This document shows, piece by piece, positions 15,481 through 22,624 of a stretch of DNA of 35,477 nucleotides; positions within the stretch are counted from its first letter, which is position 1; every line of letters begins with the position of its first letter. Made by a program: the position numbers and the translations under genes. The stretch is from an uncultured Mucilaginibacter sp. (lineage in GTDB: Bacteria; Bacteroidota; Bacteroidia; Sphingobacteriales; Sphingobacteriaceae). The notes beneath the pieces are model-generated. The model was not told the origin of the DNA, did no database searches, and was given only the letters and a program-made list of their open reading frames with translations. The stretch is from positions 1-35,477 of the forward strand of contig CAIWRU010000144.1 of NCBI GenBank assembly GCA_903915155.1, written 5' to 3'.

Positions 15481-16665
15481 TTAATCCTTCAAAAACGGAT
15501 TAAAATTCCTCGCCCCTATATCCATCCCTACAGCCCTGCAAACCGTCTTATCGCCAAACTTAAAGTTTATTTTATCCATGGCCTGGTAAAGTCGTATGCG
15601 TTCCTCGTTGTCTTCAAAAAGGTTTATCTGGTAACTGCCGGTTGCCAGCTGACTAAGCCTCACGCCTATCAATCTTATTTCACGATGTTTATTCCAGGCA
15701 CTTTTCAGCAGGTTTTTTATGCCGGGTATCAGGATATGTTCAGCTGCGGTAAGCGGTATCTTTTGCTGTTGCGTGTGCGTATCAAAATTACCGTAACGTA
15801 TCTTTATAGCCAGGCACGATGCCAGCTTATTCTCCCTGCGCAGCTTGCCCGCCAGTTCCTCTGTCATTGACGTGATCACCGTTTCCAGTGTACGCGGGTC
15901 GGATACATTGGTGTTGAAAGTGTGCTCGGTTGATATGGATTTACGTTCCGAATGTGGTGTTATCTCACTGTAATCAATACCCCTCGCCTTTTCCCAAATC
16001 CAACTACCTGCTTTGCCAAAAACCGTTTCCAAAAAGCGCAGCTCGACCCTTTGCAGGTCGCCTATTTTTTCGAGGCCGTATTGGTATAGCTTGTTGCAGG
16101 TACTTTCGCCCAAACCGGGTATAGCGCTGATAGGCAAAGGTGCTAAAAACTGCATCTCGCTGCCATGAGGCACAAAAAGCTGACCGTTTGGCTTGGCCTT
16201 ATTCGTTGCCATCTTAGCTACCGTTTTGCCCGATGCCATGCCGAATGAAATAGGCAGCCTGGTTTCCTTTATAATACGTTGCCGCACCTGTGTAGCCAGC
16301 TTATAAGGGTCGAAAAACCTGTCCGTCCCACTCATATCTATATAAAATTCGTCCACTGATGCCTTTTGGTACAGCGGTACCATCTCATCAATAATTTTAG
16401 TAACCTGTGCTGATGCTTCCGAATACCGCCCGTGACTGCCATGTATCACAATAGCGTCGGGGCATAACTTTAAGGCCTGCCTGGTGGGCATTGCCGAATG
16501 TACCCCAAACTTCCGCGCCTCATAACTGCACGATGCCACTACCCCACGCTCCGCCGAGCCGCCGATAATAACCGGCTTGCCGATGAGCGATGGGTCGAAT
16601 AACCGCTCGACGGATACGAAGAAGGAATCAAGGTCGATATGTACGATATACCGTTTGGAAGCCAT
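15481..16665 (-). CDS. dinB: DNA polymerase IV (Y-family)
   Basis: The 394-residue product carries the Y-family catalytic motifs HIDLDSFFVSVERL (first metal-binding Asp) and ASVDEFYIDMSGTD (second acidic pair). The palm/fingers motifs VASCSYEARKFGVHSAM and GMASGKTVAKMATNKAKP are also present, along with the helix-hairpin-helix block SAIPGLGESTCNKLYQYGLE and a little-finger domain. Pol IV carries out error-prone translesion synthesis. The C-terminus shows no clear beta-clamp-binding peptide to my eye. It is leftward and monocistronic; its start is divergent from the 2H genes. Confidence 0.95.
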   Translation of the reverse strand: MASKRYIVHIDLDSFFVSVERLFDPSLIGKPVIIGGSAERGVVASCSYEARKFGVHSAMPTRQALKLCPDAIVIHGSHGRYSEASAQVTKIIDEMVPLYQKASVDEFYIDMSGTDRFFDPYKLATQVRQRIIKETRLPISFGMASGKTVAKMATNKAKPNGQLFVPHGSEMQFLAPLPISAIPGLGESTCNKLYQYGLEKIGDLQRVELRFLETVFGKAGSWIWEKARGIDYSEITPHSERKSISTEHTFNTNVSDPRTLETVITSMTEELAGKLRRENKLASCLAIKIRYGNFDTHTQQQKIPLTAAEHILIPGIKNLLKSAWNKHREIRLIGVRLSQLATGSYQINLFEDNEERIRLYQAMDKINFKFGDKTVCRAVGMDIGARNFNPFLKD

Positions 16666-16740
16666 GGCACAAATATGAAAAAAGATTTGCTATTTTACTA
16701 ATTTTTTTAGCAAATTTACATACAGCATAATTGATAAGTT

Positions 16741-17331
16741 ATGAAACATACTACAGATTATTTATTGATGCTATCGCTGCCCGAGCGGATAGAGAACCAT
16801 ATCAGGCTGTATAAAAAGTCGTGCGAGAAGCACATCGGGAGGTTCAAGGGGCTTTACTCGCAGGCGCACATCTCGTTTGGTATTTTGCGCGAAGAGTCGG
16901 AGAAGCCTTTGCAGCTTTCCTACGGCATGAACAATTATTTCGATGCGCTTAGCCGTGTGTTTGATGATGTTGAACCGCGCAAATTGTACATTAAGGATTT
17001 CGCCTATTTTTCGCATGGCCCCCGGTTCAGAACCATATATGCCAATGTCATAACCGATAACCATACCAAAGATTGGTTTGCCCGTATCGACCGCAAGCTG
17101 AACCTCAATAGACAAACCGTGCCCCATATCACCATAGCCAAAAACATAACTGTTGAGCACTTCGACATCCTGTGGCCGCATTTTAGTAAGCTGAGTTATG
17201 AAGAAGCATTTTATACCGAGGAACTGAACATCTTCCAAAAGGATGCGACCAGCCCCAATGCCGTTTACCGCCCCTATAAACGCATTGCTTTTGGCGATAA
17301 GAGGCCATCGAGCTTTAGCAACTCTTATTAA
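16741..17331 (+). CDS. 2'-5' RNA ligase family protein (2H phosphoesterase)
   Basis: The 196-residue protein has both histidine motifs of the 2H superfamily: AHISFGI (His43, Ser45) and PHITIAK (His129, Thr131). The superfamily acts on 2'-5' or cyclic phosphodiesters in RNA or nucleotides; the substrate here is not known. The stop codon TAA shares its last base with the ATG of a second, related gene at 17331, so the two are translationally coupled paralogues. Confidence 0.88.
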   Translation: MKHTTDYLLMLSLPERIENHIRLYKKSCEKHIGRFKGLYSQAHISFGILREESEKPLQLSYGMNNYFDALSRVFDDVEPRKLYIKDFAYFSHGPRFRTIYANVITDNHTKDWFARIDRKLNLNRQTVPHITIAKNITVEHFDILWPHFSKLSYEEAFYTEELNIFQKDATSPNAVYRPYKRIAFGDKRPSSFSNSY

Positions 17332-17957
17332 TGGTTATGGAAAGCTACAGGGATTATATGTTCATTCTTTCGCCGCCCGCGGAGATAGCTGCGCAGGTAA
17401 AAAAGTTCAAGCTGGCCAGCGAGCGGCTTATCGGCGATTTTGAAGGGCTGCACAGCAAAGCGCTCATCACCCTGAAAAACCTGCACCGGCAAAAACCCTT
17501 TTTTACTGAACCATTGTTGGAGCAGATCGAAAAAGAGCTATCCCTTATTGAACCCTTCGTATTACAGCTCAACGGCTTCGCCCATTTTTTGCCAACGGAT
17601 TATACCACCATTTATGCCGCCATCAAATCAACCCCTGAAATGGAAGACTGGTTTAAACGCCTAAGAAAGTGCCTTGAAGAAAAGAAAGCCGTACCCCACA
17701 TCACCATTGCCCGGCAAATAACCGACCTTCAAGCCAAAAAGCTATGGCCCAAATTCAAGAACCGCCCCTGGGATGATGAATTTGAGGTAGACCGCCTCAC
17801 CATCCTCTACCGCGAAACCTTCGGCGGCAGCAAGCACTGGCAGCCCTTCAGAGAGATACGCTTCAAAGGCAATCCGGTATTGAACAAATGGGTGGATAAG
17901 AAAAAGGAAGCGAAACCCGATAAGTTTATTGATTTGGACCAGACCAGTTTGTTTTGA
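17331..17957 (+). CDS. Paralogous 2H-type protein lacking the first histidine
   Basis: The 208-residue product aligns along its length with the preceding protein: FEGLHSKALITLKNL corresponds to FKGLYSQAHISFGIL, and VPHITIARQIT to VPHITIAKNIT. The first catalytic histidine is replaced by leucine (Leu45), while His123 and Thr125 of the second motif remain. Two-histidine chemistry should therefore be lost, which suggests a binding or regulatory role, perhaps as a heterodimer partner. A C-terminal extension rich in Lys and Asp ends at 17957. The start may be 17331 (overlapping the upstream stop) or the in-frame ATG at 17337. Confidence 0.85.
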   Translation: MVMESYRDYMFILSPPAEIAAQVKKFKLASERLIGDFEGLHSKALITLKNLHRQKPFFTEPLLEQIEKELSLIEPFVLQLNGFAHFLPTDYTTIYAAIKSTPEMEDWFKRLRKCLEEKKAVPHITIARQITDLQAKKLWPKFKNRPWDDEFEVDRLTILYRETFGGSKHWQPFREIRFKGNPVLNKWVDKKKEAKPDKFIDLDQTSLF

Positions 17958-18061
17958 TTGTCTGAACCATGATTTACTTGATTTGTAGATTACCTTGATT
18001 AGATCATGCATTAATAACAATCATGAAAATCCTTTAATCCTATAAATCATGGTTCAGACAA
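17958..18061. repeat. TTGTCTGAACC palindromic repeat
   Basis: The ends TTGTCTGAACCATGATTT (17958-17975) and AAATCATGGTTCAGACAA (18044-18061) are perfect reverse complements, and weaker pairing continues inward. The element begins directly after the TGA stop of the second 2H gene and ends about 80 bases before ffs. Its right end creates an ATG that opens a spurious upstream extension of the peptidase frame. Confidence 0.9.
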
Positions 18062-18132
18062 CTTCTTCCCCCTACAAATCAACCCCTTACCCCTTTTTTA
18101 ACAATTTATTAACCGTAAACAAACCCTTTTTC

Positions 18133-18140
18133 TATCTTTG
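18133..18140 (+). promoter_or_regulatory. ffs promoter -7 box
   Basis: TATCTTTG matches the Bacteroidota -7 consensus TAnnTTTG exactly and lies 4 bases before the predicted 5' end of the SRP RNA. The -33 region is AT-rich without a clear TTTG. Confidence 0.65.
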
Positions 18141-18144
18141 CGGC

Positions 18145-18250
18145 GGGATAAGTCTTTTACGGCCAGCTCCTCTTGAACTCCCCCAGGGTGGGAACGCAGC
18201 AAGGGTAGAGAGTTGTAGCGGCGCGATAAAAGTAGCTTATCCCTTTTTTT
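18145..18250 (+). ncRNA. ffs: Signal recognition particle RNA (small bacterial SRP/4.5S RNA)
   Basis: The conserved SRP loop is recognisable as GGGTGGGAACGCAGCAAGGG at about 18186-18205, which in the folded RNA is the Ffh-binding domain IV tip. The ends GGGATAAG (18145-18152) and CTTATCCC (18236-18243) pair to close the hairpin, and a run of eight T follows as terminator. A consensus -7 box sits just upstream. The RNA pairs with Ffh to target membrane and exported proteins to the Sec translocon. The hairpin is about 100 bases, the short form without an Alu domain. Confidence 0.9.
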
Positions 18251-18333
18251 TCTTCTTTTGGCACCTTTGCCTTACTTCCATTCCAACAAATCCTTTTATA
18301 TTCGCTGTTCAATTATTTCATAAACTGACTGTT

Positions 18334-20388
18334 ATGCAATTCATTAAAAAATTCGGCCTTATTTTAGCGTTGTTGCCCGGTGTGGCTGTGGCACAATCGG
18401 CAATGGAAACCAATCCCTTGCTTACACATTCAAACAGCCCTATCCCTTTTGATAAAATAACACCTGCCGATCTGAAAGACGCCGTATCTACCTTGATAAA
18501 GGTTACCGATGCCCGAATAGGTAAAATAGTGGCAGTACCAAAAGGCAAGCAAACCATTGCCAATACGCTGATGAAATTTGATGAATTGAACTATGACCTT
18601 TTTGACCTTAGCGCGAAGGTAGGTGTTATAGCATCTACCTATTCTGATGATGCCATACGCAACGAGGCTAACGATGAAGTCCAAAAAATATCGGCCTACG
18701 GCTCCGACCTTTATTTGAATGAGCCGTTATACAAGGCACTTAAAGCATTTTCAGTTGCCTATGCGGGCAAGCTTTCGGCTACCGAGCAAAAATTCATAAA
18801 GGAAAGCTTGATAAGCTTTGAAGTTAACGGCATGAAACTGGCTGCTGCCGATAGAGGAAAACTGAAAATATTAAACGACAAGCTGATAGACTTCGGTAAC
18901 CAGTTTGACAAAAACATAGCCGAATATAAAGACAGCATTGAATTTACCGGGCTACAACTGGCAGGCGTACCTGCAAATTATATAAAGCCATGGAAAAGGG
19001 CCAACGATAAATATATGGTTAGAATTACCGGGCCAAATGAAAATTATATAGCCCTGTATGCCGACAGCTCTTCTACACGTAAGGCGATGTTTATGAAATA
19101 TCTTAACCGTGCCTACCCTGCCAACATTGGGGTTTTGGATAGCTTGTTCACCTATCGGCTTAAATTTGCCAATTTATTGGGTTATAAAACCTATGCTGAA
19201 TATGCCCTGGTAACAAAAATGGCCGGCAAACCCGCCACTGTATGGAGCTTTTTAGATGATCTTCAAACCAAATTAACACCACATATAGCCCCTGAAATAG
19301 TGCAATTGAATGAGTTGAAAAAACAACTATCACCCGGTGCAACAGGCCCGGTAGAGGCTTGGGATAGCCAATATTATAACAAAAAGCTGCTTGATACCAA
19401 ATACAAACTGAACACCGACGAATTAAAGCCATATTTTGAAATGAATAACACGCTTGAAGGTATGTTTAAGGTGTATGAAAAGCTGTTCAATTTAAAAATA
19501 ACTGAGGTTAAGGGCTTGCCTTTATGGAACGAGAAGCTAAAAACATATGAGCTTTATATGGATGGCAAAAAGATGGGCACTTTTTATCTCGACCTGTACC
19601 CGCGCCCTAATAAATACACCCACTTTGAAACTGCCCCGATATCGCAATATCGCATGGTGAATGGAAAGGAGATATTACCTGTAGGCTCATTGATATGCAA
19701 CTTCCCCGAAGGCACCGCAGCCGACCCATCGCTACTTGAGCACCAGAGCGTTGTAACGCTATTTCATGAATTTGGCCACCTGATGCACTTCCTGCTTTGT
19801 CATCCTGCCATCACAAGTCAAAATTCATTCTTGTGCAAGGGCGACTTTGTTGAAGCGCCGTCACAATTTTTAGAGAATTTTTGCTGGAACTATGATGTAT
19901 TGAGCCTTTTTGCGCGCAACTATAAAACCAACCAACCATTGCCTAAACCACTTTTTGATAAGTTAAAGGCGACAGAAAAAGTTGGAGTAAGTATACAATA
20001 CATAAGGCAGGTTTGGCTTGCCAAAATGGATTTCACCTTTGAAGACCGCTTTAACACCATACAAAACGGCGATCTGCACGCGGTTGAAAAAGACTTGTTC
20101 AGCATGACACAGGCACCCTATCCCAACGGTGTACACTTTATTTGTAGCTTTACACACCTTAACAGCTACGGCGCCAATTACTACGGCTATTTATGGTCGA
20201 AAGTGTATGCGCAGGATATATTCTCGGTATTTGAACAGCATGGAGTGCTCGACCAGGCAACCGGTGTACGTTACCGGAAGGACATTTTGCAGGAAGGTTC
20301 GCAGGAAGACGAGATGGCCATGTTACGTCACTTTTTAGGTCGTGAACCAAATTCAAAGGCCTTTTTGAAGTCGTTGGGGATAAAATAA
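18334..20388 (+). CDS. Exported M3-family metallopeptidase (Dcp/oligopeptidase A-like)
   Basis: With the start at 18334 the product is 684 residues, beginning with a signal peptide (MQFIKKFGLILALLPGVAVA). The zinc motif HEFGH is at residues 478-482, and the third ligand lies in FVEAPSQ (Glu507), the expected M3 spacing. LYPRPNKYTHFE and NSYGANYYGYLWSKVYA are further M3 features. The enzyme should be a periplasmic peptidyl-dipeptidase or oligopeptidase. The frame stays open back to 18049, but that extension would run through the repeat and the SRP RNA gene and would bury the signal peptide, so 18334 is the right start. Confidence 0.93.
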   Translation: MQFIKKFGLILALLPGVAVAQSAMETNPLLTHSNSPIPFDKITPADLKDAVSTLIKVTDARIGKIVAVPKGKQTIANTLMKFDELNYDLFDLSAKVGVIASTYSDDAIRNEANDEVQKISAYGSDLYLNEPLYKALKAFSVAYAGKLSATEQKFIKESLISFEVNGMKLAAADRGKLKILNDKLIDFGNQFDKNIAEYKDSIEFTGLQLAGVPANYIKPWKRANDKYMVRITGPNENYIALYADSSSTRKAMFMKYLNRAYPANIGVLDSLFTYRLKFANLLGYKTYAEYALVTKMAGKPATVWSFLDDLQTKLTPHIAPEIVQLNELKKQLSPGATGPVEAWDSQYYNKKLLDTKYKLNTDELKPYFEMNNTLEGMFKVYEKLFNLKITEVKGLPLWNEKLKTYELYMDGKKMGTFYLDLYPRPNKYTHFETAPISQYRMVNGKEILPVGSLICNFPEGTAADPSLLEHQSVVTLFHEFGHLMHFLLCHPAITSQNSFLCKGDFVEAPSQFLENFCWNYDVLSLFARNYKTNQPLPKPLFDKLKATEKVGVSIQYIRQVWLAKMDFTFEDRFNTIQNGDLHAVEKDLFSMTQAPYPNGVHFICSFTHLNSYGANYYGYLWSKVYAQDIFSVFEQHGVLDQATGVRYRKDILQEGSQEDEMAMLRHFLGREPNSKAFLKSLGIK

Positions 20389-20396
20389 TATACCTT

Positions 20397-20487
20397 TGTC
20401 ATTGCGAGGAGGTACGACGAAGCAATCGCGAATAATGCAGGGTGATAATGCAATATTCGCGACTGCCACGCTGCGCTCGAAATGACA
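20397..20487. repeat. Mosaic palindromic repeat with TGTCATTGCGAG / CTCGAAATGACA ends
   Basis: The ends TGTCATTGCGAG (20397-20408) and CTCGAAATGACA (20476-20487) are near reverse complements, and an inner pair CGCGAATA/TATTCGCG is perfect. The left end follows the 'TGTCATTGCGAGG' form, whereas the right end follows the 'TCGAAATGACA' form seen at 8493. It fills most of the gap between the M3 peptidase and ypdA. Confidence 0.88.
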
Positions 20488-20510
20488 TATAATATTTTAT
20501 ACAACAATAA

Positions 20511-21467
20511 ATGCTCGATATACTCATCATAGGCGGTGGCCCTATAGGCATAGCTTGCGGGCTGGCAGCACAAAAGGCCGGTTTAAGCTTTTTAATCGTA
20601 GAGAAAGGCTGCCTGGTCAACTCATTATACAACTACCCATCAACCATGACCTTTTTTTCCACCTCGGAGAAACTGGAAATCGGCGGTATACCCTTTGTAA
20701 CCATCAGCAACAAACCGGTACGTGCCGAGGCTTTGGAGTATTACCGCAGGGTAACCACATCCAATCATTTACCCGTTAATTTATTTGAGGAAGTAACCGG
20801 TATCAGCAAAAGTGAAGATGGTTATACCATTTCTACCATAAAAGATACCTATCATGCTAAGAATGTGATCATCTCAACCGGGTTTTATGACATAGCTGTA
20901 AACCTCGACATCCCGGGTGAAGATTTGCCAAAAGTGCATCATTACTACAAGGACCCGCATTATTACGCTATGCAGAAGGTGGTGGTTGTAGGTTCAAGCA
21001 ATTCGGCTATTGATGTGGCATTGGAAACCTATCGTAAAGGTGCAGAGGTTACTTTAGTTATAAGGGGTGATGAGATCAGTCACCGGGTAAAATATTGGGT
21101 TAGGCCCGATATTATTAATCGTATTAAAGAAGGCAGTATTAAGGCTTATTTTAATTCGAGCCTAACTGAGATACGCGGACACGAAGTTGATATACTAACA
21201 AAGGACGGACGGATAACCATCCCTAACGATTTTGTAATGGCCATGACGGGCTATAAACCCAACTTTGAGTTTTTGAAGAAGATGGGTGTTATATTATCCG
21301 ACGATAAATACATCCCCCAATACAACCCCGAGACCATGGAAACCAATGTACCCGGCCTGTACCTTGCCGGCGTAGTAGTAGGCGGAATGGATACGCATTT
21401 GTGGTTTATTGAGAATTCGCGCATACATGCCGATATGATAATTGGGGATATTGTTGAGAAGAGATAG
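20511..21467 (+). CDS. ypdA: YpdA-type FAD/NADPH thiol reductase
   Basis: The 318-residue flavoprotein has an N-terminal FAD-binding Rossmann motif (LDILIIGGGPIGIACGLAAQ) and a second nucleotide-binding motif (VVVVGSSNSAIDVALETYRK, about 160-180). The C-terminal GLYLAGVVVGGMDTHLWFIE is characteristic of YpdA. YpdA is the putative bacillithiol-disulfide reductase; unlike thioredoxin reductase it lacks a CxxC pair, and none is seen here. It should act in the cytoplasm to keep the low-molecular-weight thiol pool reduced. No bacillithiol-synthesis genes are in the window. Its TAG stop overlaps the border of a C-rich palindromic repeat. Confidence 0.88.
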   Translation: MLDILIIGGGPIGIACGLAAQKAGLSFLIVEKGCLVNSLYNYPSTMTFFSTSEKLEIGGIPFVTISNKPVRAEALEYYRRVTTSNHLPVNLFEEVTGISKSEDGYTISTIKDTYHAKNVIISTGFYDIAVNLDIPGEDLPKVHHYYKDPHYYAMQKVVVVGSSNSAIDVALETYRKGAEVTLVIRGDEISHRVKYWVRPDIINRIKEGSIKAYFNSSLTEIRGHEVDILTKDGRITIPNDFVMAMTGYKPNFEFLKKMGVILSDDKYIPQYNPETMETNVPGLYLAGVVVGGMDTHLWFIENSRIHADMIIGDIVEKR

Positions 21468-21563
21468 CCCCACCCAAACCCTCCCCGGAAGGGAGGGCTT
21501 TAAAAATTCTATCCGCAAAAATCATTAAAAAGTCTCCCCTACCGGGGGAGATTTAGAGGGGGC
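21467..21563. repeat. C-rich palindromic repeat, copy 2 (long form)
   Basis: Nearly identical to 14003-14087 in both arms, with a longer AT-rich loop. The left arm begins at the last base of the ypdA stop codon TAG. The right arm ends GAGATTTAGAGGGGGC at 21563. Confidence 0.9.
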
Positions 21564-21585
21564 TGATTAAAACATCATTTTTTAC

Positions 21586-21618
21586 TTGCATAAGTTAAAA
21601 TTAATGCAAACTTTTGCA
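21586..21618 (+). promoter_or_regulatory. Candidate promoter/operator of the arginine operon
   Basis: Two perfect inverted repeats overlap: TTGCAT with ATGCAA across 12 bases (21586-21609), and TGCAAA-CT-TTTGCA (21605-21618). A weak promoter fit is TTG at 21586 with AACTTTTG at 21609-21616. The site lies 23 bases before the first leader ORF. An arginine-responsive regulator is a plausible binder, but the sequence is not the E. coli ARG box. Confidence 0.4.
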
Positions 21619-21640
21619 CTAAATTAAAAAAAGCATAAAA

Positions 21641-21766
21641 ATGAGCTTACAAAGCATAAATAAGTTAGTAACCAAGGCGGTTTTCGCCCCGGTTGCCGCT
21701 GCTTTGTTTACAGTTAACTTCATCGTTACTCCATCACGACGAAGGCTATTTATGCCACGGGTTTAA
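21641..21766 (+). CDS. Possible 41-residue leader peptide with an Arg-Arg-Arg run
   Basis: The frame from ATG 21641 encodes a short, partly hydrophobic peptide that ends Pro-Ser-Arg-Arg-Arg-Leu-Phe-Met-Pro-Arg-Val. The Arg codons are CGA, CGA, AGG and CGG, kinds little used by neighbouring genes, which favour CGT and CGC. It lies 23 bases after a promoter/operator-like site and 120 bases before the first arginine-biosynthesis gene. Clustered arginine codons near the end of a leader ORF are what attenuation control by arginyl-tRNA would need. I could not identify a convincing terminator/antiterminator pair, so the role is inferred from position and composition. Confidence 0.45.
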   Translation: MSLQSINKLVTKAVFAPVAAALFTVNFIVTPSRRRLFMPRV

Positions 21767-21793
21767 TTACTATTAGCTGCCCAAATCCCAAAC

Positions 21794-21886
21794 ATGAAGT
21801 TTAAACTAAACTTCTTCCCTAAAATCCATCTAAATAATTACGGCCTCGCAGCCAATAATTTACGATACTACTCTTTTATACTATAA
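21794..21886 (+). CDS. Possible 30-residue upstream ORF coupled to the GNAT gene
   Basis: A frame from ATG 21794 runs 30 codons. Its TAA stop (21884-21886) shares its last base with the ATG of the arginine-operon GNAT at 21886, the TAATG layout of translational coupling. An AU-rich hairpin, GAAGTTTA-AAC-TAAACTTC (21796-21814), covers its first codons. The encoded peptide is basic and aromatic (starting MKFKLNFFPKIHL) and matches no family I know. It could be chance. Confidence 0.3.
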   Translation: MKFKLNFFPKIHLNNYGLAANNLRYYSFIL

Positions 21887-22536
21887 TGACTATACAGGAT
21901 TTTGACATACAGGTTGCCACCGCCCAAAGTGTTGATTATGCCCAGCAGATTTGCGATGAAATGGCGGAGTCGGCTAAAGCGCGCGGTACGGGCATAGCCC
22001 AGCGTTCACCGCAGTATGTTGCAGATAAAATGATGGAAGGCAAAGCGGTTATCGCCCTTCATAAAGACGGTACATGGGCAGGCTTCTGCTATATCGAGAC
22101 CTGGAGTCACGGCGATTTCGTGGCTAACTCTGGGCTTATAGTGAACCCTCAGTTCAGAAAGGTTGGCTTAGCCAAGGCCATCAAACATAAAATTTTTGAA
22201 CTATCGCGCAGCAAATACCCTGATTCAAAGCTATTTGGCTTGACAACCGGTTTGGCTGTAATGAAGATAAACTCTGAATTGGGTTACGAACCGGTAACTT
22301 ATTCTGAGCTAACCCAGGATGAAGAATTTTGGAAAGGTTGCAGAAGCTGCGTTAACTATGACATACTAACCAGTAAAGAACGGAAGAACTGTATGTGTAC
22401 CGCCATGCTGCTCGACCCTGCGGCAAAAGCAAAGGAATTGGAAGAAAAATCAAAAGAAATGTCGCGCAAGGCGAAGTTGTTTCAGCGTATTGAAAATGCG
22501 ATAAAGAGTTTCAGCCAGGATATCAAGATTTTTTAA
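21886..22536 (+). CDS. GNAT acyltransferase heading the arginine operon
   Basis: The 216-residue product has a GNAT core, with the strand and acyl-CoA loop SGLIVNPQFRKVGLAKAIKH at about 84-103. A cysteine-rich C-terminal part has Cys152, Cys155, Cys169 and Cys171 (CxxC-x13-CxC), which may bind metal. A helical tail of Lys and Glu follows. As first gene of a cluster with argG, argC, argD and argF', it is the likely enzyme for the first step, acylation of glutamate to N-acetyl- or N-succinyl-glutamate. It is not a classical ArgA (no amino-acid-kinase domain), so no symbol is given. The function is inferred from genome context. Confidence 0.85.
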   Translation: MTIQDFDIQVATAQSVDYAQQICDEMAESAKARGTGIAQRSPQYVADKMMEGKAVIALHKDGTWAGFCYIETWSHGDFVANSGLIVNPQFRKVGLAKAIKHKIFELSRSKYPDSKLFGLTTGLAVMKINSELGYEPVTYSELTQDEEFWKGCRSCVNYDILTSKERKNCMCTAMLLDPAAKAKELEEKSKEMSRKAKLFQRIENAIKSFSQDIKIF

Positions 22537-22538
22537 CC

Positions 22539-22611
22539 GTAGAGACGCAATACTTCGCGTCTCTTGAACACATTACAAAATACAAAAAGACGCGAAGTAT
22601 CGCGTCTCTAC
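22539..22611. repeat. GTAGAGACGC palindromic repeat between GNAT and argG
   Basis: The arms GTAGAGACGC (22539-22548) and GCGTCTCTAC (22602-22611) pair. Inside them ACTTCGCGTCTC (22552-22563) pairs with GACGCGAAGT (22589-22598). The element starts 2 bases after the GNAT stop and ends 13 bases before the argG ATG, so it occupies almost the whole junction. Confidence 0.92.
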
Positions 22612-22624
22612 AATAGAAACACAA

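Noticed and set aside
18049..18333. In-frame extension of the M3 peptidase to 779 residues
   Set aside because: It runs through a palindromic repeat and the SRP RNA gene with its terminator, and it would bury a clear signal peptide that starts at 18334.
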